Source: Gymnopus androsaceus JB14
Lineage: Eukaryota; Basidiomycota; Agaricomycetes; Agaricales; Omphalotaceae
DNA: 64,000 nucleotides
Assembly (NCBI GenBank): GCA_009733575.1
Contig: ML769405.1
Coordinates: 246,919 to 310,918 of the forward strand
Direction of reading: 5' to 3'
Part shown: piece by piece, positions 35,166 to 46,052 of the stretch
Layout: each line of letters begins with the position of its first letter
How positions within the stretch are numbered: position 1 is the stretch's first letter
The notes under the pieces: generated by a model
Seen by the model: the letters and a program-made list of their open reading frames with translations, nothing else
The model's database searches: none
What the model was told of the DNA's origin: nothing
Program-made: the position numbers and the translations under genes

Positions 35166-35793
35166 TGTGTGCGCGCTAATAATAATATAGCTTCAAGTTA
35201 TTCTTTTCCGTCGCTGTCTTTTCTAACTTGTTGATCTGCGCGTAAAAGGCGACGAGGTTACCAGCTATTAGAATCAAAGATTTCTAATAGCAACCTAGAT
35301 GATTCTCTTCGATAATGGTCCAAAACCTCAACTATGTTCATCAATTCCCAGATCTACCACCCATCTTCAAAGTCGAAATAGATCCACATCTGCATTTATC
35401 ACTTGCTCTCTCGTGGATACCGGGCTTCAAAGCTAGAACCCTGAACTGGTTTGCACCATTCAATCACCTGTATTGCAACCCTTCAGGTAGCTTCCAAGAA
35501 CGTTTTTCCTGTGAACAAAACTTTGCATAAACTGCTGGAGCCGAGTTTGCACAATTTGAGGAATTTTGTCTAGGATGGCATGCAGCGCAATAATCGAGAT
35601 TCCGGCGAGCAGCTTGTGGGTTAGCTTGAGGCTCGGATGTCCTCAGTTGAAGGAGAATCTTGGCAGGAAAGAGGCTGGATGCTGATAGCGAGGTATGTAA
35701 GACGAGGTCATGCCAAGAACAATCTCTTATTGTAGCGAGTCAGTTATCTTAATGAATACAAATGGTGGTATACAGGGGAAGAACCTCCTCCTT
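35166..35793 (+). repeat. 1.1 kb dispersed repeat, copy B (partial, with internal insert)
   Basis: Matches the first part of copy A (30528-31065) but carries about 110 bp of extra sequence around 35540-35650. It stops abruptly at AACCTCCTCCTT, where copy C begins. Confidence 0.65.
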
Positions 35794-36792
35794 GATCCAA
35801 TCGACATCTCTTCTTCAACTTGTCTCTAACTATAACTCAACTATCATGTTCATCAATTCCCAGATCCACCACCCATCTTCAAAGTCGAAATAGATCCACA
35901 TCTGCATTTGTCGCTTGCTCTTTCGCGATATCGAGCTTCAAAGCTGGAAAATCATTCCGTACCTTCTACTCCACCCTGAACTGGCTTGCACCATTCCCGT
36001 GAACAATACCTTATTCAATTACTGGAGCCGAATTTGCACAATTTGGAAACTGGGAAGAACCTTGGCAGGAAAGAGCTGGATGCTGATAGCGAGATATGTA
36101 CGACGAGGTCATGCCAAGAACAATCTCTTACATATGTAGCGAGTAAGTTCTCTTAATGAATCCAAATGGTGTTATACAGTGCCAACGGGGAAGATTCCTC
36201 CTTCTCTGTGGACCATGCTTGTCGACCGGTCTCCTCCCTTGTTTTGATGATCGCGGCCTTTGTCGGCGTGTAATTAGCTTGTTCATACGCGCTAACCTCG
36301 CCTCCGTTCCTCTCGATCTCTCGCGCCTGCATCGCCGACGTTATTCACTTCAACTCGCTTAAGCACAGACAATTCGATGGTTTCATCTTGGTCCATCATA
36401 CCTTGCGGCATCTATCCTATCATGATTTCATGGTGATAGGGATTATTGCTATCCGTCGCTTCTGGAACACCAAGGATGCCATCTTCCACGAGGGAATTGT
36501 CTGTCACCACTCTTGCAGGAAACCGTATTAATTGGTCTGGTTTCCTGCGTGTTGCATCTAGGTGTATCTGAGCGGCCAGCAGCTGCGAAAGCTAGAAGTT
36601 TCATACATTACTACAGAGTCTAATCCAACGGAGTTGAGGCAGTCTGTTGAGAATTTTCAAGATTAGAGAGCCCGAAACTCACAGTATCAACAGACTACAA
36701 GAATACAGTCTATCGGGTCAGGAGTCAGTTCAAACACTTCGCGGTGTGGAACGCTCATAAATCTGGAGATTGCCTACTGAAGGATGCCGCAA
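35794..36792 (+). repeat. 1.1 kb dispersed repeat, copy C
   Basis: Begins GATCCAATCGACAT, lacking the first 130 bp of copy A, and runs to GAAGGATGCCGCA, the same end point as copy A. It lies immediately next to copy B in tandem, which suggests a duplication or one copy inserting into another. Confidence 0.65.
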
Positions 36793-37739
36793 TTCAAACC
36801 TATTATCCAACCAGTGCCGTCAATTGAATTTGCTGCTCTCGCAATCGAAACTGTCCTTTCTCGCCGCCTTCTTCCAGCACAGCGACTGGCGCGACGATGA
36901 ATCACAGATGCAGAGTCTTCAAAACATGCACAGCATGCCAAATATCGCGCTCATCGCTCTAAGAGTGACAGCCTTCCACTGAGCATCAGTCGCAGCCGAG
37001 CCGATTGAGAAGCAAACTATTACCATGAACGAGATGGCGCGCGGTTCCCATAACTGTTACGAGCCAGTGTCACGTCGCACTGATAATCGGTGCGAGCAAG
37101 TTGATTTTGCAAGAGAGAAGGATTGGGAAGCGAGTTGTAACAGCCAAATGGCGGGAGGGAGCGGCTTGTGATGCTACCTGATGAAAACGCATTCATGAAA
37201 GGTCTTTGGGCGCTGAAGGGGTGGATAATAGATGCTGGAGTAAAGGTGTCGGAGCTTACGAAACTGGACAGGAGCTTCTGGAACGTTTGCGTCGACCTCT
37301 TTCCGATGTTCATACCCGCTCCTCATAACTTTTTGGCCCAGGGCGATGCAACTTCATTCAAAAGTATCGGTATGTTATCTCCAATGGCTGACGCCGCTTT
37401 CATCGCAGAATCTGTAATATAGAGGTTTGTATTGAAGGAAATGAATATTATCGCACTATAATGTCAGCCCTCGTGATCGTGATAGCATTTGTAGTGGACA
37501 AGAAAGCTCGAAAACATAGACTATTTGCATAAGTAAGGGAGGGAGACATGGCTTGCAAAGAAAGAAAGCTATTGTTCCATCGCATCAACATCGCGATAAA
37601 TCTCTTCGATCATCACATCTCCTTGGTCAGTTCTGTAATCCGCCCGACTTTCCCCTTTTCGGGATCTCAACCTCCCAGGTGGCTTTTGCGTACTGAGTTC
37701 ATTTGTGCATTGAGGATTCCTGCATTGAAGGATTAACAA
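36793..37739. other. gene-free stretch
   Basis: Short open frames only (for example 37168-37422 on the plus strand). None shows a family feature. Confidence 0.35.
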
Positions 37740-39282
37740 CTCCACCTCTTTCGTTCCTGCCCGCAGGTGATAGCATGTGGATTGCCCCATGCATCCAACA
37801 TCCGCAAACCTTGCACTGCCGATCTAGTCTTACACCAAACGGCCGATGGAGTGGATGATGAAATGTAACGGCCTTTATGCAGTCTGAACTGCGTTCAGCG
37901 TACACCACTCCAGCTGTGTAAGCCATACGCTTCCCCCACCAGACGCTTCACTAATGGTAGCCACATTTAAACCTTCAACAAAGAAGGAACGAATGGCAAA
38001 CATTAAAAATGGTGTCGTCAGTGCCCAGTTCCAGTTTTTTTCTGTAAAGCCCAAGATATGGTTCAGTTGAAATCTGTAATGTGAGTTGTGATGGATATGA
38101 GTGTAAAGATTATTATTTATTAGATGCTTACTCGTCTAAACATGCAAGCACTTGTTTTTGGAGAGCTACTTGTTGCCAAAAGATGCCAGAGTTGTATAGA
38201 ATCATATTGCTTTTTGGACCTAGCCTTTTGAGTGTGGCTTTGAATTTCGATGGAAAGAGCATATCTGTAAGCTAATGGAAAGTGTTAGTTCGACCCACGA
38301 GAAAACAAAGATCACTCACCTCCTTTAGGCTCCTACTATTCCTGTCATTTCTCGCAATGTGCAGGTCTCCCGTTGTTTTGTCCGTTAATGAAAAGAGAAT
38401 GACCGATACCCTTGTTATCCTAGGGAGTTTTGAAGATCAAATCCGACTCGGAAGTGTAGTAAGAGCATAAATATTCACCTTTTCAAAAACCGCGATCAAG
38501 TGTACCAGCCAAAGCATCCATCTTGGACTGAAATGCAGTAACATCGCTTTGCTCCATAAAATTAAATGGGACCGCCGCCTCCACAACTTGCCCAGGAAAC
38601 ATATCCCCCAAATCCAAAACAGGAGCAAAAGCCACTCCTGCTTCTACTCCTGAAATTCTCTCATCATTGAGGTAGATTGTTAAAATGAGAATGTTGTCAA
38701 CCCCCGGGTTTGTTTCCGCAATTGGATTATCGAATGAAGTCGTATCGATATCAAAATGGTTATTTCGGTTTGTGAATCCCTGAAAAGCAATGTTAAAACA
38801 TGGGGAATTGCTTTAAATGATTTTCCTGACTATGTACGGCTCATCCGGATTATTCTTGATATGACAATATGGACATATGAAATTTTCACGGTTCAACTCC
38901 CGTAGGGTTGCGTTTTCGAGGTGTATCTGACATACCGAGTGCGAGCAGGAATCGCACTGTACTAAGTCTCCGCCACGGTTACAGATAGAACATATCTGAG
39001 GAACGAAACGTTAATCCAGATTCAACACTAAAGCCTAACATACGTCTCGATGTTCTTTGGGTTCTTCTCCTTGTGTTTCCCACTCGTTGTCGACGAAAAC
39101 TATTAATCCATTGCAGATGGTCTTGGGTCTCCATTTCTCAGGCTCCGTCTCGAGTTCAGGTGTCGATGAAGCCGAGATTCTACTTCGTTTCGATGGGCGG
39201 CTCTGCAGCTGTCTCCGAGTCGTCTACGTTGCATCATGGGCTATCAGAGAAATAGAAGATAAATATCTCCGACGCTTACCAT
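37740..39282 (-). CDS. PHD-finger protein with a frame break; C-terminal part decayed or mis-sequenced
   Basis: The start codon is ATG 39282-39280, at the end of a tiny first exon. Exons 39223-39044 and 38995-38831 and the exon from 38779 join in phase. Exon 2 has a basic nuclear-targeting run (RPSKRSRI) and the string CNGLIVFVDNEWE. Exon 3 encodes a PHD-type zinc finger: CSIC-x9-CDSC-x4-C-x2-H, then CPYC. The next exon (FAPVLDLGDMFPGQVVEAAVPFN) hits TGA at 38482-38484 inside a five-T run. Removing one T would continue the frame as GFEK up to a GT donor, so this looks like an indel. Further pieces (TDMLFPSKFKATLKRLGPKSN near 38200-38260, and CKVCGCW near 37800) suggest the gene extended to about 37740. 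PHD fingers usually read histone tails. This protein's role is unknown. Confidence 0.6.
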
Positions 39283-39400
39283 CGACGCCTTCCAGATAGT
39301 CTAAAGTTCACACGTGTTTTAAAGATCATAATAGGTGAGCAAGACAATTCCGACGCGTGCAGACGCTCATCCGTCGTTTGTCCACAAGGGCGCTTCATTA

Positions 39401-39585
39401 GAGCTTATTAGCAGCGCATCGTAAAGTACTTTGACTGAACGGAAAAAACGCCAAGCTTTTACCAAAGATAAAAATCACACATTGATTCTCGCTGGGCTGC
39501 CACTCCATTTGCAGGCTGAGATTATATTCAAAATAATTGCAGATTGTTTTATGGAGCGACTTTACGATGCACTGCTAATAAGCTC
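39401..39585. mobile_element. 185 bp MITE with about 27 bp terminal inverted repeats and TA flanks
   Basis: GAGCTTATTAGCAGCGCATC (from 39401) is repeated inverted at 39559-39585 with a single mismatch over about 27 bp. TA precedes the left end and follows the right end. No coding capacity. TA flanks and a compact form fit a Tc1/mariner-derived MITE. Confidence 0.7.
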
Positions 39586-42500
39586 TATTAACATAGTCCG
39601 AGACTTATCTATTGATATTAGGCTCCCGGGGCTCTCTATTTCCATTCAGCAGTATTTTTTACTTCAGCATCTCCACCGCCAACTGTTACGAGTCCTAATC
39701 TAACACAACTTGAAAACTCGTCGGCTCCTAAAGGAGAAGGTGTCGTGTTGATAACTATTATCCTCTACTATCCTAACAGCACGCATAACGTTTTTCACTC
39801 ATACACAGAGGCGCCTCTGGCCCCGTGCAACCTTCGCTTAAGGAGCCGCTGCGTACGGGCAGTACTACTGTACAATGAAGGTCTACAGGAGATTGATGGA
39901 TTAATTTTCGCTCCCAATACAGTATGCCAACTCACGCTCACAACCTGAGCTTAGCTTGTGATTTTATTTAAAAACCGAGTTAGCATCAAATAAATTATGC
40001 TCGTATTTCGGCTTTACTTCAGATTCCGCTGCGCAAGAAGAGGATTAGCCGAAGCCCATTCCATCGCACTGCCTGTGCAACGCGTGCGTTGAGCGCGTTC
40101 TGGTTCACGTTTGCAGCCATGTGTCGGCTCAGAGGATGAGGTCGTGCTCCTCGGGGTAACGAGAAGGATTTGAACGATATGAGGATGATCAAAGAGAGAA
40201 ATGGGGAAGGCCTTGATGGTCCCATCTATGAGGTGCGAAGGGGAGTTGTCCGTGTCTGACAGGCTGCGGTACCGGTACTGCGACGAAGCTGGTCTCATAA
40301 AATGAGACCAACGTTGGATAATTGACTCAAGAGTATTGTTTGAACCTCTGATTAATGAAGGTTTTCAGTAAAAGACGATGATTGTGCGGGAACTTGAAGG
40401 GCTCGGACCTGCTCGGACTCGGACTCGGACTCAGAGTGAGTTCATGCACTAGCCTAGCCGTCAGCCCGCTCTCTGAGTCCGCCTTCTTCCCGCAGATGAT
40501 CGATGAAGCTTGAAAAACGCACTGCCTATCCTTCGAACAAAAATCATGGTCAATACTGAATCGGTGTAAAAACCCCATAAAGAAACTGACCCGCAGTTAG
40601 TAAGTTGAACGGTACTAGTAGAGTTACTCCGTAGCCGTGTACGTGGACCAGTACTATCAGTTATCACTATCAAGCTCTGTTGTCCAATAGTTCCGCGCGA
40701 GGGAATGCCTGACAGTCCAGAGGGACTGCGGGTGTCTCCCGATACCATCGTCACCACTACCGCGTATACAGGAAAAGGAACGTGCAGTCGACGCGCTCCC
40801 ACAAACAATAGATGCCATAGCCGAATAAGTATCGAGTTTCCTAGAGGCTGGAATATTTCGAGTCAGAATTTTGTGGACGACCATTAATAAAATGCCACAA
40901 AAAAACGATACATGACCATCCTCAGCTACAATGAGTTATGTACTCTCACTTGCAGCTCACGGGACGCAGAAGTGCTAACTCGGAGTCTACCCGGGTTGCA
41001 CGTAGGAATGTAGGAATGTAAGATTGTAATCCCGTGTTGTATACATACGTATCTTGTTCTCGAAGGTTGAACAGAAAATTCGAAAATCATCTTAATGAGA
41101 AACTTTTGCTATCGGACTGTTTTCGGAAGAGTAGCTTTTCTTCTTTCAATTGACATTGTTGCAATTGTTTCCTGTTCCTAGCCGGAGAAAGGCGGGACAC
41201 TTAGTAAGTAACTTTGAATACATCACCTGAGGCCTACGAAAGCCACTGAATCACGGTCAAGACTGCGTAGTAAGGACGGGTAATAGGAGATAGAAAGGCA
41301 CTGTGAATTTGAAGAAGCTGACTCACACTTGAGTTCGGAAAGTACCCGAGTTCTGTCCGATCTACAGCTGCTTTCCTTTGTGATCTTCATCGAGGAAACC
41401 AACAGATCGCGACCGTCGATGACGGTGTTCATGGGTTTTAACGCAGCCATAGATCAAATTTGGATAAGTACTTGAAAGCGACTTCAAACTGGCACTGTAT
41501 ACATTGTGACATGTTGATGTCTCCAAAGGGGCTGCAGTGTTACGTGTCTCGACAACGTTGGCAGTGAGCGTGCTGATGCGCCGAACTGCAAGTGTCCGCG
41601 TCATGGGCTAGTCGTCTGCCGAGCAATACCGAGCAGGTTCTCTGCATACATATTATCGTGAGTCAAGCTCGCACACGAGAACGGACTCGGAGAGCCGTAT
41701 GTATAGCAATCGCAAATTGCTGCGATTTATGACAGCGGGAGACAAAACTACTTAGAGTTCGTGGCTGCGAAAAAAAAACTGGGATCCCTTTAGATTCGCT
41801 CTTGATGGTGATCTATACCTGTTTAAAAAAGACTGCCGGACACTGTCGAGCACGCACATCTGATAATCTATTGAGCTTTAGAGAGGAAAGCTCCAGAACT
41901 CACATCGATTACAGTCTAGCTCAGATGGATGATGATAATTGTGCATCATATTGTGGTGCCTTTTCTCTCTCATCGATGAGATTATAAGATTGTCGGAACC
42001 TTGGAAGGAAGGAAAAGAAGAATGTCATAAGGTAGTATGGTGCCGGAACCGGGAAAGCGACCAAGCGAGCGACTCGGTCCTCTAGTCTTGCAATGAAGAG
42101 ATTCGTGTATTAGCACAATTTTTACGACCACTAGCCCCATTACTACAGAGCCTTGCTTGAGCCTTGCCTTGAGGGAATTGCTGGTGGCCGGAGCTAAAGA
42201 AGGCTCCCGCTTGACTCAATTCCAAATTCGGGCCTTGATTGGTCACGTCACGCCTACTTAAGCTCCGCTTGTTTCCTGCACTCTCATTTTTTTCCCGCAA
42301 GGCGAATTAGACCAGCGTCAGCAGTCTATTCCTTTCTGCGAGGTCATTCCCCTCCCATCTCTCTCCCTTTCTCAAAGCCAGGCTCGACTGAAGAGGACCG
42401 CTTTAGCTGTCTGTCGAAAAAAATCATCATCCCTAGGCCTGTGGCTCAGCAACCGACTCTTTTTTTTCCTACAGCGGATTCTCCAAAAAGGCACGCCTTT

Positions 42501-42699
42501 GTTGTGCGTTAGCCAGTTCTTGTAGTCTCTTCAGTCTACCTCTCCCGGTCTCTGCTCGTTTCACTACCTTTACGACTTTTTTTCACGACTTTTTTGGGTG
42601 CTTTTTGTTCCCATCAACAATAGACAAAAAGTTGGTGACCATCTTCACGTTCTCTCGTGCAGTTTGGTCGCTTTCTCTCTGTCTATTACTCCTCTGCAG
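39586..42699. other. long gene-free stretch; pyrimidine-rich leader before the cyclin gene
   Basis: I see no gene in these 3.1 kb. There is a short GGACTC repeat (about four units) near 40410-40432. From about 42330 to 42600 the plus strand becomes rich in C and T (for example TCCCCTCCCATCTCTCTCCC), typical of the region just before fungal transcription starts. This suits a promoter and 5' UTR for the cyclin gene at 42700. Confidence 0.45.
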
Positions 42700-44997
42700 A
42701 TGCCAGTTCCCGTTCCGTGTCACTCCAAACAACCCGCTCATCTCGTCATCAAGCCCCATTTCTCTGACGACGGCGTCAATCACTCTTTCCAGGATCTGAC
42801 TGGCACTCTGCCTGTGTCACCCACTGGGCCTCCGCCCTCGTTTGGCACTCGTGAACAGTGGATTAATTCGTTGCCTTCGTGGAGGAGAAGTAAGCCGCGT
42901 CGAATTTGGGAGGACGACTCTCATTCCTTACATTCCACTTCAGGGCAGGATTTTCAGAAAGGGTTAGCTCTCGCGGACAACGCGTCTGCTATTAAAGGAT
43001 CTCGCGCTGAAGCGTGTGCTCCGCCCATGTTCGTGCTCTCACATCCTACTGTCGAGAGCGACTTCGAGATGTTTCCTCATGGCTCTTTTGATCCTGCGGA
43101 AATGCATGCAGAATACAAGGCATCTTCCATTGCCACAACCATGGTGAGCTACGATGAATTGGACCGAGGTGCATTCACCCCCATCTTCGAAGAAGAGTCT
43201 CCTGAATCTCGGAGCTTAAATGAAGCATCTTCAAGCCCAATTGAGCCAGTCACTCCTTTCGGTGACTTTATCGACCGAGCAGTCAGCTCTGTGTCGTATT
43301 CCGCAGCATTCGTTGGTGAGGAGAAGGCTCAAGGCTACTGTTTTGTCCAGCCCACAGTAGATGTGGCCAAGGAATCTGTACTTGCCCCTGGTCCGGCTCC
43401 GGAACTGGTGACTCCTACGGCTACATCAGGCTACCGGAAGCTTTCCGAGCCTCTCTCAGACTGGATCGCCAACTTTGTTTGGAAGGCTTGCACTACTGGC
43501 ACGAACGTTCCTTCATTCATCTGTTAAACCAAGGTAAGCATGACGTTCCTGTATATTTTTTTCTCGTTTCACTGACATGATTTTTGCAGGCTTAGTCCTT
43601 CCAAGACTTACGCTGTGTCTCCACCGAGCTATCTTGCTACGTCGGTTCACTCGTTGTTGCTTTCCACACTCTTGCAACCTTCTGCGATCTTCCTTGCCTT
43701 GTGGTACATTGTCAGATTGCCAGTGTTTTTCGGCGCAGTCAACTTGAGTACCGAGCACGTGAAGGAGCTTCGTTTTAGGGTAGCGCTACTCGGCGAAAAT
43801 CACGGGCTTGACCGCGATGCCACAGAGAACAGCGCTCCTTTCCGCCTGATTGTTCTTGGATGCATGCTAGCCAACAAATGGCTGGACGACCACACATTCT
43901 CCAATAAAACATGGTAAGCTCCGCTTCCTCTTGGGTGTACTTTTTTCTCTACTTACATTTCACATCAGGCATAGCATTTCGAACGTCCCAATCCAAACCT
44001 TGAACAAATTGGAATCGTTGACGCTAGACATCTTTGCTTATGATCTCTCAATCTCTGCAGGTGATTGGTCCGACTGGCTTTCTCATGTCATGTCCTACCA
44101 CATTTCTTGTTGTCGCCTTCTCACCGCCAGCCCATATCCCGACCCTCCGCCAATCCGCATCTCATCATTAGGCTTGCAATCGAGGAGATCGTTCAAGCGC
44201 CAAAGGCTTGCAGTGACAGCTCTCATCCTCAACCGGTTTTCATGGGCCTCGAAGAGCGCCGCAAGGAAAAACAGGCAAAAGAGGCAGCCAAGGCTGACGT
44301 ACTCGAGATAGATCTCGATGAGGATGGTCCTTTGAGGGAGGAATACATGCCAAAGCGGCGAGTCAGCGGCGCAAGTTCTACTCGTTGCACGGAAAATGTG
44401 TCTGTCGACCAGCGTCTGAGCTGGGAGACGAACAAGCCCGCTTTAGAGAATCACCTCCCCCCTCCCGCCAGGTGGAGTCCGGCAGGTGATGAACCGATTC
44501 TTCGAGAGAGCAATCGTCCATATGGGCGTTATGTTGCGGTGCAACCGACACCCGGGTTCAACGTACCTGTACCATCGTACCAGGTTCTCCCACAGTATCA
44601 GGCTGCTCATGATTTCAGCTATGCGCCCCAAACATGGCTTCCTACCGCCCCTTTGTCGAACACAGGTCATCTCTTCGATCTCCCTCTTCAGCATCCTTCG
44701 GTTTCCTCAACGTATCACCATTGTCCTCCATTGCTTCTTCCATTTGCATTGTCGCATTCACGCTCGCAGTCTTATTCTCATGACCAGGATACTTCACAAT
44801 CGCGTAATCATACGCGCTCTTATTCTCAATCACAGTTCGAGTACAGGTGCAGCGATCTACGCATGACCGCCAATGAGCTGCCCCATGTGCCCCAGGACAC
44901 GGAGATGACCTGGGGTCTTCCTGGGCATTACGGATATGGTGCTCCTGCATTTACACCCCATCCTGCTGCCTACCAGTCAAGCTGGTTGAGAACTTGA
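42700..44997 (+). CDS. cyclin-domain (PCL/Pho80-like) protein, two indels in frame
   Basis: Starts MPVPVPCHSKQPAHL. After a long Ser/Pro-rich N-terminus the cyclin N-like domain begins with PPSYLATSVHSLLLSTLLQPS and continues IFLALWYIVRLPVFFGAVNL. Next come RLIVLGCMLANKWLDD and WHSISNVPIQTLNKLESLTLD, a clear fungal cyclin pattern. Introns 43534-43589 and 43914-43968 fit GT-AG. Two phase breaks cannot be introns: one extra base near 43510 (before VKPRLSPSKTYAV) and one missing base near 44105 (after HVMSYHIS). After the second, the reading QPVFMGLEERRKEKQAKEA continues to the stop with a Ser/Gln/Tyr-rich tail. It would bind a Pho85- or Cdk-type kinase. The partner cannot be told from sequence. 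Confidence 0.72.
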
Positions 44998-46052
44998 ACG
45001 CATATACATTTCCATCATCTCTTTATCTCTCTGCTCAACAGGAGCAATAGCATTTTTAGCTCCTCCTAGACCGCGTCTCGGCATTATCCGTCACCGCATC
45101 GATATCATACATCTCGTCCGGAACATCACGGCCATAATGCGTTTGGTGTCTATCTCTTCCAGTCTCTTCTCACCGCTCTGGTGATGTGTATTTGTGTCTC
45201 GGTCCCTTTTGATATTCCGACCCTCTTTGTGTCGTTCATCGGGCTTTTCCATGTTGTCGAGATTTGCGACACTCCATTCTATATGTGTCGCCCCACTCTT
45301 CTCTGTACTGTTTATTCATCCTCCCTTCATTGATGATTGCCCATCTAATATTGCTTCGGTGTGGAACCGCTGGGCCCGAGCTGGACTTCCTCTTAGGTTC
45401 TAGACATTGGAGCCTTGAGGCATGCTCGATATGATTTCAAGACGCCCCTGTTTCCTCCACCTAATTTTCCCCTCTGGTTCTCCCACTTCTTCGCCTCTCG
45501 GTATTTATTCCCTATAATCTGGTTTTGATGGTCTTTTTCATCATTCGGATATTTTTCTTACACTCAAGATGGTTCTTCTTTGCACTTTACGATCTTAACC
45601 AAGGGCGACCTTGGACCAAAAGTCATACAAAAACATCTACTCTCTCATTCGCTTCGGTCCCTTTCTCTAGCGTACTATTACGGCTCGCCATACTGTACGA
45701 TGTTATTTCTATCCCTTGTCTTGGTGTACATACATACCAACTGTCCCTTCAGCCCGATACATACCCTTCCTCCCTCCGCTATCCTTCCCTCCATCTCCCA
45801 ATCCGCCCAACCTTTGTTGCTTTTTACCCACTGTTTCCTTCCAATTTCCTTTGGTAGTAGGTAGCAGTATTACTTATGCCAAATGTTACAGTTGGGTGTA
45901 GAAGCAACTTGCTTCTATCATCCGTTTATGCATAAATCGAACCGCCAGCGACACCGTGAATCTATATAATTATCGCAAGTAATATCTCAGTTAAAGTACA
46001 GATATTCGTTATAGTAAATACATTCGTTGGTTGACTACATGGAAAACTGCTT
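44998..46052. other. 3' flank of cyclin gene and convergent UBA1 gene
   Basis: No gene. The sequence is C/T-rich to about 45850, which probably includes the cyclin 3' UTR. Short open frames here look spurious. Confidence 0.45.

Noticed and set aside
38885..38905. B-box-like GGTTCAACTCC
   Set aside because: It lies inside the PHD-finger exon and has no matching A box or stems.
40400..40440. GGACTC short tandem repeat as a regulatory array
   Set aside because: Only about four units and no gene nearby. Treated as simple sequence.
45525..45901. Overlapping plus-strand frames in the C/T-rich DNA after cyclin 1
   Set aside because: They arise from low-complexity pyrimidine-rich 3' flank. All three frames are open, which argues against coding.
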